This document shows, piece after piece, positions 36,271-48,100 of a stretch of DNA of 64,000 nucleotides. Source of the stretch: Bryoerythrophyllum caledonicum (taxonomy: Eukaryota > Streptophyta > Bryopsida > Pottiales > Pottiaceae); the NCBI GenBank assembly GCA_963971425.1, contig OZ020518.1, positions 18,666,990 to 18,730,989 on the forward strand, written 5' to 3'. Numbering within the stretch: position 1 is the first letter of the stretch; the number at the start of each line of letters is the position of its first letter. The position numbers and the translations under genes are program-made. The notes under the pieces are model-generated. The model made no database searches and had not been told where the DNA came from. It saw only the letters and a list, made by a program, of their open reading frames with translations.

Positions 36271-37299
36271 TTTATGCAGTGGAATTTCTGGTTCGCCTCG
36301 TTTGTCAAGGGTAAATCCGTCAAGGTCATGCCATGGGTATTGGCGTACGGCACATGTACATTCAGTTGGATGATGTGGCTGATAATTGCATGTTGGTACA
36401 ATGGGTCTATTGTTTTTTTTTTGTTGGTTGAATATTTCATTCGCAATATCTTCAGGGCTGGTTAAAATATTATTATATTGATCTATAATACAATCTAGTG
36501 GTGGAGATTCTAGGTTTTTAAAGACTTTTTTGTTAATTTTTTTAGGGCTAATTTAATAAAATTGTCTGTATTTTGAGATGGCTTTCTTAATGTTATCTTT
36601 GGCGTATTTTGAGGTTATTTTCCTGGCTTGTATGTTGGCATTTTTGGCAATTAGTGCGATATCATTTATCCATGTATTATGGAATACATCCGGGGGCGGT
36701 GGAATGGGAATTTGGGTGTGTTGTAGAGTTAGTAGTTCATTGTATATGGGGTGGTTACGCCATTGAGGGTTGTTTTTTACAATTCTAATAGTTTTCCTTA
36801 TAACATGGTATGTAGTTAGGTGTTGTTTTCAAGTTTTAGAGAGTTTGTGGGGTAGATATCCACCTTGTTGGGATGATCTGTTTGTCATTTGAGGTATCGG
36901 GTGGGCTCTACAAGTTTTCCCCAGTGTGTCGGAAATTTTATTGATGAGTGAATCTAGGATGTGACATGCTTCTTGCCATTGTATTTGTGATAGTTGATTG
37001 TTATTTTGAAGAGTGTACATGAGGGAGTCGATTTGTATGGAGTTTTCTTCGAAGAATTTTGTGTTGAATTTTTCTAGGTTGTCTTTTGGGATGGGGTTGA
37101 GTATGCGTATAGTGTCATTGTTTAGGATTATAGGGGTTCTATTGATTAATGTGTTATTTGAGATGTGTAGTTGTATAGGAGAGTGGTCTGAATTGAGGAT
37201 AACATCTTTGTTTGTTGTAGAGGTGTATTGTGTATTGTTGTTGGTATTTATATAGAATCCATCTATTAGACTCCAGTCATTATAGTTGTAGCCCTTTTG
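36271..37299 (-). pseudogene. LINE ORF2, linker between endonuclease and RT
   Basis: Low-complexity-leaning, broken coding sequence on the element strand, with short frames only and no recognised domain. It lies between the endonuclease and reverse transcriptase and is assigned to ORF2 by position. Confidence 0.45.
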
Positions 37300-38019
37300 T
37301 CTAGAGAATTGTGTATCAGTGTTGATGTAAGTGAAGTTTAAGTTTCTTGTGAAATTGTGCCATTGGTGATCTATGGTTGGCGGGGGGTGTTATGATTTCC
37401 ATTTTGGTGTCCAATTAATGCTATGTCTCTATTAAAGTCTCCACATAGCAAGTATGTGTGATTGGGGTTGTTATTTGTGTGGAGTGTGATAGTGTTTTGT
37501 AAGTCAATGATAAATCTAGTATCTTCAGGGTTAAATGGCATATACATGTAAAAAATTAACCATGGTTGCAATGGATAATTAGTAATTTTGATAATTTGGA
37601 GGTAAGGAGATATGTGCATTGGGGTAGGAATTTTTTTGATGTTGCTCGGGAAAGCTTATTTTTTGTGAATTAGTGTAAGGAGCCCACCGCGGCCCGCTGT
37701 GTATGGTCTCTGTTGTTGAATACATCTTGTAAGTGTATGTGTGTTATTAAAAATGAGTTTATAGTCTTGGAATATATTTTGTATATATTTTGTGGATTTT
37801 GTGGCAGATAGTTTTGTTTCTTGGATAACTATAATGGTTGGCGGTGTATTTGTGTGTGACTATTGTTTGTAAGCTAGGAAGGGCAATGTTTAGTGAGGAG
37901 GCATTCCATGTGATTATGTATGTATTCTCTTGATTTGAGCTATTGTTTTGGTTTTGTGGGGGAAGGTAAGGGGGTGGGGGGGTGGGGGGGTGGGTGGATG
38001 TATTATGGTATTTGGTCAA
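37300..38019 (-). pseudogene. LINE ORF2, AP-type endonuclease
   Basis: TYIITWNASSLNIALPSLQT near 37.91 kb matches the N-terminal WN-S-L motif of the APE-like endonuclease of LINEs. YMPFNPEDTRFIIDLQNTI and YLLCGDFNRDIALIG near 37.55-37.42 kb match the central Y.P...D......L and GDFN motifs. Such nucleases nick the genomic target. The frame is broken between these blocks. Confidence 0.8.
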
Positions 38020-38310
38020 AACATTTTAGTGTTTCATTGATTAGGTTGTTGGGAAGGTATGGGAATTTTTGTTTCATAATATTTTGTAGTGGCGGTGTAT
38101 TATGATTGTGTATAAAGTCATATAATTCTTTATGTATTGATGTTTTATCTTTTATAATATTTTGGTTTTCATCAATGAATGATATATAAGGGTGTGGAGT
38201 GTTAATGTGTCTTTTGGGAGGGTTTTGTAAGTTAGCAAGGGTGTTTAATAGTGTATTAGTCCATTGTGTTGTATTTGGGTTTTGTGGATTTAAGAGGAGG
38301 TTGCATTTGT

Positions 38311-38690
38311 CTACGTTTGGGTGGATGTAGTCACTATGGCATATACAATATGTGATGAGGGGTGTTCATTTTGTTGTTGTATATATTGGGTAATGTGTGG
38401 ATGTGTGTTGGTGTGTTGTTGGTGTAATATATGCGTTGGTTTTAGTATAGGTGCAAATGATTGGGCAATGTGTCTGTATTCCGGTTGTAATTGTATTGTA
38501 TTTGGTATGAAGTAGATTTTGGCATTTTTTTTGTGTTGTGTTGGGTGTCTTTTTAGTGTGTTTGGCATAGGCGCTGGGTTAATTTCTATGTCTCCTCCTA
38601 GTATTAGTAGTAGTTTATAGTGTAGTGGTTTGTTATTATGTTTAAAGATTATGTGTTCTTTTGTTTGTCCTATATGTTTTTTTGTTTTGT
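38311..38690 (-). pseudogene. LINE ORF2 N-terminus with a 2A-like motif
   Basis: The element strand encodes LHYKLLLILGGDIEINPAPM at about 38.63-38.57 kb, followed by MPNTLKRHPTQ. The form LLxLxGD(I/V)ExNPGP is the 2A ribosome-skipping motif known near the N-terminus of some LINE ORFs. Here NPGP is NPAP. The frame is open back to a TAA near 38.69 kb. Whether translation starts at MPN or upstream is not clear. Confidence 0.6.
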
Positions 38691-38998
38691 TTTTTTATTT
38701 TATCTTTGTATTGAGAAGTATGCATGTATTTTCCTTTTTTTGGGTGAGTTTCCCTTGAAGTGATTTTATTTAGTGTATTTTGTTTCGATTTATTGTCATG
38801 TATGTTGTTTTTGTTAGTTGGTTTTGTGTTTGTTTGTGTATCTTGGTTTGTGTTAGTTTTTGTGTGTCGATATTGTTTTGTATTTTTGCATCTCTTTCCA
38901 TTTGCGGTGGGTGTTATGTTTATATGTATGTGTATCCGTGTATTGGAGGTAGTATTTTTATTTGTGTATGTATATGTATTTGTATGTATTTTTGGAGA

Positions 38999-39158
38999 GT
39001 TTGTATATATATGTATGTTTTGGAAGTTTGTATATGTATGTATGTTTTGGAAGTGTGTATTTATATGTATGTTTTGGAAGTTTGTATTTATATGTATGTT
39101 TTGGAAGTTTGTATTTGTATGTATGTTTTGGGAGTTTGTATTTGTATATATTTTGGTA
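38999..39158. repeat. 27-bp minisatellite between LINE ORF1 and ORF2
   Basis: About six units of GTTTGTATNTATATGTATG plus TTTTGGAA start at 38999, 39026, 39053, 39080, 39107 and 39134 (the last is degenerate). The plus-strand open frames over it encode a nine-residue repeat and are artefacts. It lies between the ORF1 stop and the ORF2 start of the LINE. Confidence 0.9.
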
Positions 39159-39381
39159 GTTGTATTGGTATATATGTATATGTACTTTCTTTTGTATGGA
39201 ATAATGTATTTGTATTTAGTATGGGATTTAATACATTATTTATACGCTCCATATATGGGTGTATGATTGTACACTACTACATATGGTGTACTAGTATAGT
39301 ATCTATAGTCTACACTACCTTTTAGTGTATGTATTTGGTATAGTGTATGGTCAATGATAGTTATGTTGTGGTCTTTGAAGT

Positions 39382-41001
39382 CTACAAGTTTGGCGGCTTG
39401 TCTTCAATCATTGGTATAGCCATACTTCCCGTGATGGCTTGCATTGAGGCAAGTGCGGCACTCATTGCTTGTTGGATGCTCATCATTTGAGTCTTCAATT
39501 CTTCATGTTTTTGATCGGCATACTCTCGTGCTTCCCTCCTCATCTTCTTGTTGCTTTCTTCCATAACCGATTCCACAATCTCCAATACATCTTGCTTGGA
39601 GATGTTGGATGATGGTTCTTGTATCTTAAAGGTCTCCAGTGTGTTGACCATGGCGGCGTTAACATCATCAAACCCAAATGTCTTCACTTGTGCTTTGGAG
39701 GGGGGTTCCGTTCGTTCTAGGCTCCTCCGGTGTAGTGCAAACTCTACAAGGTATCCTCCCATGGCAAAGGTTTTGTTCACAAATTGTTTGTAAATAATTG
39801 GGTTAACACAATGTACATTAGCACTACCATTGTGCCTAGTTCCACATTCTTTGTGGAACCAAATAGATCTAGTGTTAGCATCTCCAATGATCTTGCGAAT
39901 GGCATCACTTGTATCACAAGCACTCATAAGGATAGGCAAAGGGGAGAGAGTTAGAGTTAAGGCATCCTTTTTTGCCTTAGTCTCTTGTGTTACCTTCCCT
40001 CCGGTGATGTGTTTAGCTTTTATGATCTCATTGTGTGCGGTGACTTGATGGAGTTGGATCTTCTTTGCTTGTTGTGGTGTGGTGGTCATAATGAATGCAT
40101 GGGTGTCGTCGATGCTCTTTTGGACTCCGGTAATCTCAAACTCTTGCCCCCTTTGAAAGCTATTCAAGAGTGCCTCCTTGAAGAGAGTGTTGGCTGAGAT
40201 ACCCTTCAAGTTGTCACTTTTCACCTTGAGAGAGAGGTTAGAGTGCCTAGCAATGTTTTGGTAGCTTTTACAAACTGTTCCAATGATGTTGTGACCATCT
40301 AGCTTAAGAATGAAGAGTCTAAGTCCTTTAAGCATCATGATACCATCAATTTCGGATTTTAGCAAGTGTAATTTGATTATCCCCGCCCATACACCCTACT
40401 TTCCCGCATTTTTGACACTCAAGCATTGAATTGAGATAGGGTCTATGAGATCATTGCCAAGTTCTATACCCATTACTTCTAATATTTTTGTGACCATTAT
40501 TTTGATTTCATCATGCATGATTTGAGAGGAAGGGGGTTCAAAATGAATTGCAATGTAAAAGTCTAGAGCCAAACCTATGGAGGTGTTGATGTTGATATCG
40601 AAAGGGAGTTGGGTGATGTTGTAGTGTTGTCCCTCCACTCCATTTCTTGTGCTTGGATAGAGTAGTTGCGCGATGTGGGGAAATGCTACCTTTGCCGTGC
40701 TTGCCTCCTTTGCCTCTTCCTCCTTCAATCCTCTTGTTATCATGTCTTCGCCGGTTTCTCCACTATAGAGCTCTTGAAGTCCTTCAATTGCAAGAGCCTC
40801 CATGGTAGGATACCCCATCCAAAACTTGAGGTTCATACTTACCGGTTGAATGATGTGCGGTGGGTTTTCTTCTATCATGCCATTCTTCATTTTCTTGCAT
40901 GTGGTAGGAGTCCCTTCGGTTTGCCTTGGTACTTTCTCAATCACCATTAAGTCCTCGTCCCTCTTCTCATTGAAGTTGAGGAGTCTTTTGATGTTGCCCA
41001 T
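39382..41001 (-). pseudogene. LINE ORF1
   Basis: One frame of about 540 codons, likely starting MGNIKRLLNFNEKRDEDL at 41001 and ending PPNL at 39382, interrupted by a single in-frame TAG at 40396-40398. Beyond this stop the same frame continues KLHLLKSEIDGIMMLKG. In LINEs the first ORF makes an RNA-binding protein. No standard zinc knuckle or RRM was recognised in frame, though a +1-shifted reading at the stop gives CQKCGKVGC. The C-terminal 80 residues (VMEESNKKMRREAREYADQK) look coiled-coil-like. Its place directly upstream of ORF2 on the same strand supports the assignment. Confidence 0.65.
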
Positions 41002-41559
41002 GTACCTAAATGCACTTCTTCTTTTGAAGAGGTTAGTAGTTATTTTATGCACTACGTTTTTTAGTACTTGCCAATAATTATGTATTAAATAGTGGTGTAG
41101 TAGTACCATGCAGCTATGGAAGTTATGAGTTGTGTTTAATTGTTTTGTTTTGGATTCTAGTTTGAAACGCTGGATTTTTTTGACACTAATGCAATTATTT
41201 AGAGTTGTATTTGTATTTATTAGTTGTAGGAAATATGAATGCGAAACATAAGTGGTAAGGGCAAGAGAACTTACCTGGTTTGTCGAGTTGGTGCTGGAAG
41301 GAGGTAACCAGAGGGGGAGGGAGGTTGCTAAGGGAAGCTGTAGTGGGTCTCTACTCGAGTGGCAGTTATTGGTCGTGGGTCGCGTGGGAGGGGAGCCGTT
41401 GGGTGTAGGTTGCTCCAGGGGAGGGAGGTCGCTAATCACAGGTCGCTCCAAGGGCAGGAGGTCGCTACGTCCGGGTTTCTGCGGGGGGAAGGGGGTCGCT
41501 GAGCCACAGTGGCTCGCATTGTAGACAGTTGCTGGTTCGTTTTCTCTCGCTGGGAGGCT

Positions 41560-42460
41560 TCTCAGACTGTTTGCACGGGGGACTGTCTGGACGGGAGACT
41601 GTCTGCGCAGGGGGGTGTTTCGGGAAGGGGCGTTGGTCTACCTGCGGGGAGGGGCATTGATCTATCTACGGGGAGGGGCTGTAAGCTGCCTGCGGGGAGG
41701 GGTTTTGTACAGTATCCGGGGAGGGGTTTTGGGTAGTTTTCGGGAGAGGATTTTGGGTAGTCTACGGGGGAGTTGGGATCAGAGGGAGAGGGTTGGTAGT
41801 GGGACTGGGTTGGTGTTTTGGGAGTGGTTTGTGAGTGGGGAGGGTGTAGAGAGGTGAAGATGAGGGAAGTTGGTTGAGTGAGGAGGATGAGGGAGGTTGG
41901 GAGAGTGGGGAGGCTGTATGTACGTCATTGGTCCGGGGTGGGGGAATCTGGGGTTGGATTATGGGGAGCTTGGGATCAAGGGAGGGGCGGGGCTGTAATG
42001 TGAGAGAGAGGAACTATAGGTGCGGGGGTTGTATACATGGGAGGGGGTGCTGAATACGAAGGGTGGATCCTGTAGGGAGGAGGTCGAGAGCTGAGGTCGG
42101 GGAGGAGTCTGCAGGGAGGAGGTTGGGATCTGATGTACGGGTGGATTCTGCCGCGGGGAGGTTGGGAGCTGAGGGAGGGGCGGAGTCTGTAGGAAGGAGG
42201 TCTAGAATTGAGGGAGGAGCAGAGTTCGTAGGGAGAAGGTCTGGGGCTGATGGATGGGCGGAGTCTGTAGGGAGGAGTTCGGGAGCTGAAGGAGGGGCGG
42301 AGTCTACAGAGAGAGGGTCGGGATTTAAGGGAGAGTCGGGTTCTGTAGGGAGAAGGTCAGGAACTAAGGGAAGGGCGGAGATTACAGGGAGTAGGGCGGG
42401 GGGCTATGGGAAGGTCAGGGGTAGTGGTTTCAGGGAGAGGGGGAGGGAGGAGGGGATCTG
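41560..42460. repeat. Imperfect tandem units in the LINE 5' region
   Basis: The plus strand is extremely G-rich. At 41.58-41.78 kb a unit of about 33 bp recurs with CGGGGAGGGG and TCTACCTG. At 42.06-42.40 kb a unit of about 45-48 bp recurs with GGAGGTCGGGAGCTGAGGGA and GGGGCGGAGTCTGTAGGGA. The G-rich tract runs from about 41.25 to 43.25 kb, upstream of ORF1 on the element strand. Tandem 5' units drive transcription in some LINEs; that role is inferred here. Confidence 0.7.
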
Positions 42461-43250
42461 AGAGTAGGGAGGGAGTGGGGGAGAGGGGTGATGGGCTGGG
42501 GGGAGGAGGATGATGGTCTGGAGGGGGAGGAGGGGCGGTGGAAGGGAGGTGAGGTGGGCTGTGAAGGTGTGGGGTATAGGGGTGAGAGATGTGACGGGAG
42601 AAGGCTGTGGGGGTATAGAAGAGAGGATACAAATAGGGTTGAAGGTTCTGCAAGCGTGCTTACCTTTTCCGTTGTCTTCGATCTTGTTTTTCCGCGTGCG
42701 TGAGGTGTTTGTTGTTGTGTTGTTGCTGTTTGGCTGCTACTCTTCTGTGATTGTCCTCCTCCAGATCGCCTATTGCTGATGATGTGTGGGATTGTCACGT
42801 TGGTGTAGATTGCGAGTGGATGAGCGTAAATATGGGTCTTTTGAAGTGGATTGGCGTCTTTGTTTGCTCCTTGTGCTTGTTGTGTGAATCTACAAAAAAA
42901 TTCCACTGCTTCCGCGTGTGGTGTGCAAATACAAACTTTCTACTGATGTGCTTAAGGGTTAGAGGATTAGTGGCAATGTGTTGATGTGTAGTGTTATGAC
43001 TAGTGTTCATGAGATCTGAAGTATTGTGACTAGTAAAAGGGATCCATAATATGTAAAGGCAATGAGATGAGTAAAGTATGACCTGAACTGATGTGACGTC
43101 GTTGCCGGATAACAAATAGTTGCAAGAGATGGGAGGGTGAGGGGTAGCCTGTGATGGAGAGTTGAAGCTGCTCTTCAGTAGTATTCGGTGTTGTCCTCGC
43201 GCGATCTTGAAGTTTGAGTTCCTGGGTTGGGGAAGGGGGGACTTGATGGG

Positions 43251-44148
43251 AAGGTTTGCAGATCTAACCCTAGTACTCCAGATCTGGGATGGATTGTTAT
43301 CTATGTGGACTAAGTGTATATAGATCTGGCTCCAACACTAAGCTCCCCGCTTCAGACAAACTTGCACAGATCTGCTATTGCTTAGGGCCTCTTCAAACTC
43401 CCCACCTCAGACTTAGTGTTTGAGCCTTCCAACACATCTACTTTGTATCACAAATCTCACCATACTACCCCTAATCTGCACATTATGAGGGCTCACAATA
43501 GGGCCAACCAACTCCTATTGCACGTTGTTTGCAGTTCACAGGCTAAGTCCCACCTCCCCTCACCAGGAAATACAGAGCTCACACGCTAGACATCTCTCGA
43601 CGGGTTGTCCCATGTAGTTCACTTACTAGTAAAAGTATATAAATTAGAGGATGATCACAAAAGTTACACCTTGTAGTATGATTATTCTATCATGTGTTTG
43701 ATCTTTTGGTTATTTGGTAGTCATATCAAGTTGCTTGCATTTTGATTGAATCAAAATGTCTTATAATAAATTCTACCATACATTTGAATTTGGGCTAGCA
43801 TGCGAGACAAAATAAACACAAAAACCAACAAAACCATAACAAATTTAGAAGAATGTGTAAAAATAACCATAGCCAAATACATACAACTAGAAAATAACTC
43901 CAAACAAGTAAACTAGGAAGGTCTTCAAAAACCAAAAAAATCATTGGAGTAACATGCATCATATGGAGTAATATATGTAGTCCTCCAAATTTTTATTTAG
44001 ATATTTCCTCTATTAATTTTAATAATATTTTTTGTTTATTAGTAATGACCATCAAATATGGATCAAATTGTGAATATAAAGACTTTTATTGACTTTTTGG
44101 TGTAACTAACATTATTCTTTGGGCACAACTTGTCAATAATTGGTGTTA
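43251..44148. other. Intergenic, no gene recognised
   Basis: Between the G-rich LINE 5' region and the first TTAA-flanked end at 44149. The word AGATCTG recurs at 43.26-43.40 kb. No reading frame or element boundary was recognised. Confidence 0.4.
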
Positions 44149-44340
44149 TTAACCCCTAAAGGACCAAATGTCCACAAAGTGGCACTTTTTATACTTGAAT
44201 AGGTTTTTATTATGTCAATGTACATTGTAATTTTAAAAACTTCAAAGAATAACTATTGTAAAATCCTTTTTTGTTTTTCCCGCAAGACATGATGAAAAAA
44301 ATTATGCTATTCAAAGCAATTTTCTGCAAGGGCAAGTAGT
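44149..44340 (+). mobile_element. Left-end fragment of a TTAA-flanked element
   Basis: TTAA CCCCTAAAGGACCAAATG at 44149 matches the left end of the copy at 213. The matching right end is not found; a second element end begins at 44341, so this copy is truncated or interrupted. Confidence 0.55.
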
Positions 44341-45179
44341 TTAATCCCTAAAGACCCAAGGCATTTTCACACCAAAAACCCTTCAAAAGTGCTTGTTTTA
44401 GTGCAATGAGTAAGGAGGGAAACATAAACCTTTATTTCCACATCTAACCATAGGATCCCAATTAAGACTTGTTTAGTAATGTCTTCACAAAATTTCATAC
44501 ACTTTGAGGGCACGGGTTGAAAGATTATAAACACGCAATTAAGCAATTATGCACTTAGGCAAGTCACTTGTTGCTGGTAGAAAGCCGCAAGTTATTTGCT
44601 CATATCTTTAAAAAAAATCAAAATTTGGCAAGACTTTAGTATGTTTTTTGTCACAAAATTTTGATGTTTGTCGTGTCAAACATTGGCATCTTCATGTTCA
44701 TGTAAGCAATATATTTTTTACATTCGCTACCGTTTTTTAGAAAATATATGATTTCTAATCTAGTTTGCAAATCCTACTACAAAATTATAATCATGTGCCC
44801 AAAGAGATTATAAAGATGTTTTGAGTTAGAATTGGATTTTAGAGTACTGCACTAAAAATACAATGTGTAAGAGATATAAAAATACATATGCAATTTCCTA
44901 AGACAGTGTAAAGTACCTCAGTGTATTTTATTATGCAAAAACATACATAATCAAGCAATTCCACACTATTGCTGAGAGATTCTAAAATCAAACATATCAT
45001 ATGGACCACCCAATATATAAATATATACCACCCGCTGAACGATAGACACATCTTAAACTGCATTATACTAACGTACTTGCCACCTAAATTGCATGCATGC
45101 TCTACTATAATACATAGCTCGAGGGCTCAGAGCTCATCTTCTAGTGCAACGACTCCCTCCACATGTCCAATGGCGCTAC

Positions 45180-48100
45180 CTACCATGGTGGACAGTTCAT
45201 GATCATGCACTGCACGATCTTCCACATCTTCGATTCTAATGGACGCACACTCAACATATCGGTAATTGCCATGAATACCTCCCGCGTATGCCTTACGCTA
45301 TCATCATTGTAGAAAAAGCCATCCTCTGTATTGAAGGACATCTCTCGCTCTGAAGAGAAGGCCCCCTTAAATTCAATGATGTCCTCGGATATGCTAAATC
45401 TTGGAACAAAAGGCAAACTTGATCCGGTATCACTCTGAGTATCTCCGAACGTCTCATGTGTCACCAATCCTGGCTCTGATTGAAAAGGCATCGAAGGCTG
45501 TGGAATCCTCCTCCGCACCAAAAAAAATTCCGTTGAGTCCAATTCTTCTTCCCTAATCTCCAGCCTACGACCATCAAATGTACGCCCGCTTCTTGCCATT
45601 GCCGCCAAACTAATATCCACTATACCGGTATCTTGCATCCTCTCTGTAGGTATTGCAGACGTCTCCATTGAAGTATCTTCGACCGCCCGCTGCATTGATG
45701 GAATCCTCTGTCTCAGAAGAGACTAGTTCAATTCATCTTCATTGGTGTCTGAAGTCCTGTACCTCGGGCTACTACGAGATGAAGAATCTTCAGTGGTACC
45801 TGAACGCGACAATCTCTCATGTAAACCACCTCCATCCTCATTGTCGTCTTCATTCCTCACTCCACCAACCGCCTCTTCAGTCTCACGTACGATATTGCAA
45901 CCAATACTTGTTCCAGGAGTCCTGACGAGTAATTGTCCTTGAAAATTGTTGGACAACTCACTGTACAGGAATGAAATTCTGTCTGTACAATCGTCAATGA
46001 TAAAAATCTCAGATCCCTGGAAATCTCCTTGAAAGATCGTGGGAATGGCCGTAGATATGTTACACGCCATCAAACCCCAACCACGGGGCAAGTATGAGCC
46101 CACTAGTCTTGCCAGCTCTAATGGAAATCTCTCAAATGAATCAATTTCACAAGGTTGGCATGCCTCACTCCAGTGATCCAAGAATACAAGTGGAAGTGGA
46201 AGGTCTCCAGAAATATAGTTCGAGCCAGGAGAAGTACCTACATGGTGCTACATATAAATCACAGCATCGCCAATTGGCTGCACTACTTGCTCCAAACGCC
46301 CATTCTCTGTAAAATCAAGAGCATAGGGATTATTAGAGTTGGGTTCAAATGCCTAACATCCATGTTGCATAGTATATCCCTCTGGAAGCTTCACTTTTCT
46401 GAAAAACTCTTTGTTTGCATACACGGATGCTAGTAACAAGAAGATGACGTTCCATCGTTCAATATTTGCCATCCATGATGTCAATTGTGCAAAAGCTGCG
46501 GATAACTGGTCGTCTCCTCAATGACCATCTCAATGCCTCCCACCTCCACGCCGACAATCAATCACCCACAAACATGGTTTCCCCAACTCTATGTAGTCGG
46601 TGCAGAATAATCCTCTTCTACACCGAATCGGAAGAAGATTCTCTATGTCGTTTTGGCCTAGCATCTTGACTTCGATCTGCCATTCTCAATTAGCAGTAAC
46701 CAACCCTCCTACATCCACGGAGAGTCAAATGTATCCACGCCCCCCTGCTGCAATGTCACCATAATGAAATCTGATGGAAGGGGAGATGAGGTAGCCTGTG
46801 TCTTCTAGTTTAGACACCTTCCCCCGCACATGAGCAGTCCAAGTTGTTTTTGTGGTAGCATTTAAAAGCTTTCCAAAGGTATCAAGTTGTTCGTTACTCC
46901 TCCGAAAATACTTCCCTACACAGATACGAAAGAACTTCTCCATGGAATTAGGTATACTTTCCTTGTTCTCCACCATCAACCAACGGATGGAATTTATCAC
47001 AGCTTCTCGCCTCTGATACCGATCAACCACACCGGCAATCGTACGAGGATGTGGATTCGGGTCTTTTACACCGTTGAAGTAATATGCCTGACGAGGTCTT
47101 ACTCCGTCCTCCTTCATCAGCTTCACTTCAGCAGACTTTGCCAACTGAAGATAATATGGATTCGGAACCCTACCTAACGGCCTCAACCAATTCTGGGTCA
47201 TTTCCTTTCTTGTTAGTCGTACGTCTACATTTGGATCTAGCTCTTTCATGGTCGCCATGTCCTTCCACTTGTCCTCTTTCTCCTTGCTGTAAAAGAGAAT
47301 GTCATCTTTGTAGTCCTTGCATACTTGAATGATAGCCTCAAAGCAATCATTGCTCGGATTCCATGCATGATTGGTCAGATCCTCCATGTTTTTGGCCAAC
47401 CTATTCAACGTGACAACTCCATCCGCCTTGGACAATTTATATATTGCACTTGCCGCACTCACCAAAGCAACAGCCCTACGTGCATTGTCCGCACGTAGTG
47501 TGCTATACGACCTCCCGTGTAGATCTTGAAGCCAAGAATACTGGGATACATATAGATCAAGAAGCCAAGAATACGTCTGACATAATATGATCTTGAAGCC
47601 AAGAATACTGGGATCGTGTAGCACCTTGTGCAGAAGCACTCCCGTGTGCAATGAACATGCGCTCAAACTCTCATGCTGTTGCTACCAACGGAAATGACAA
47701 CTTCTACTTCTCGACGACACCATCATCGGTGGTAGTATGCACGATATCTGATTAGTCGAAGTACTAATCTACTCAACCGAGTCGTGGATTTTTGGTCTCT
47801 TAAGCGGTTAAATACTTCTCTTACCCTCTTCTATGATAAAACCCAGTGGTTCGTTTCCAGATTTTCCACAGAGACAATGCGGTCTATGTGTGCCTTAAAC
47901 ACGAAATTCCCTCATACTGATCCTTTTACAATCTCCTCCGTTGTAGGCACTGGTGCTTTTAAATTCATTGAAGTTGGAACATCTTATGGTATCTCCACAT
48001 TGTCTTCAAAATCCTCTAGTATATTATTTGATAGGTTGAATTTTTTTTTCTTCCGGCACCATGGCTGACAAATCAGCTAAATTCTGCGGTATAGATGTAG

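Larger units (their letters stand above)
15795..43250 (-). mobile_element. Long LINE, Dualen/RandI-like, split by a later insertion
   Basis: A minus-strand non-LTR retrotransposon with a repetitive 5' untranslated region (about 41.0-43.2 kb), ORF1 (41001-39382) and an ORF2 of roughly 2,370 codons (about 38690 to 16074, skipping the insertion). ORF2 domains in order are AP-type endonuclease, reverse transcriptase, RNase H, a CX2C...HX4C motif and a PD-(D/E)XK restriction-like endonuclease. Two endonucleases in one element is the mark of the Dualen/RandI clade described from green algae. The element is about 12 kb without the 15.5-kb Mutator-like insertion at 16341-31816. ORF2 is broken by stops and frameshifts. 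The 3' end is placed near a CTTCTTCTTCTTC run after a GC-rich hairpin; no target duplication was identified, so both outer limits are approximate. Confidence 0.8.

Noticed and set aside
38760-39325. Membrane-like Cys/Tyr/Val-rich plus-strand frames
   Set aside because: They read through the 27-bp minisatellite and T/G-rich sequence antisense to the LINE.
42063-42461. Gly/Arg/Glu-rich repetitive protein
   Set aside because: The repeat period follows the DNA tandem units of the LINE 5' region; no independent evidence of coding.
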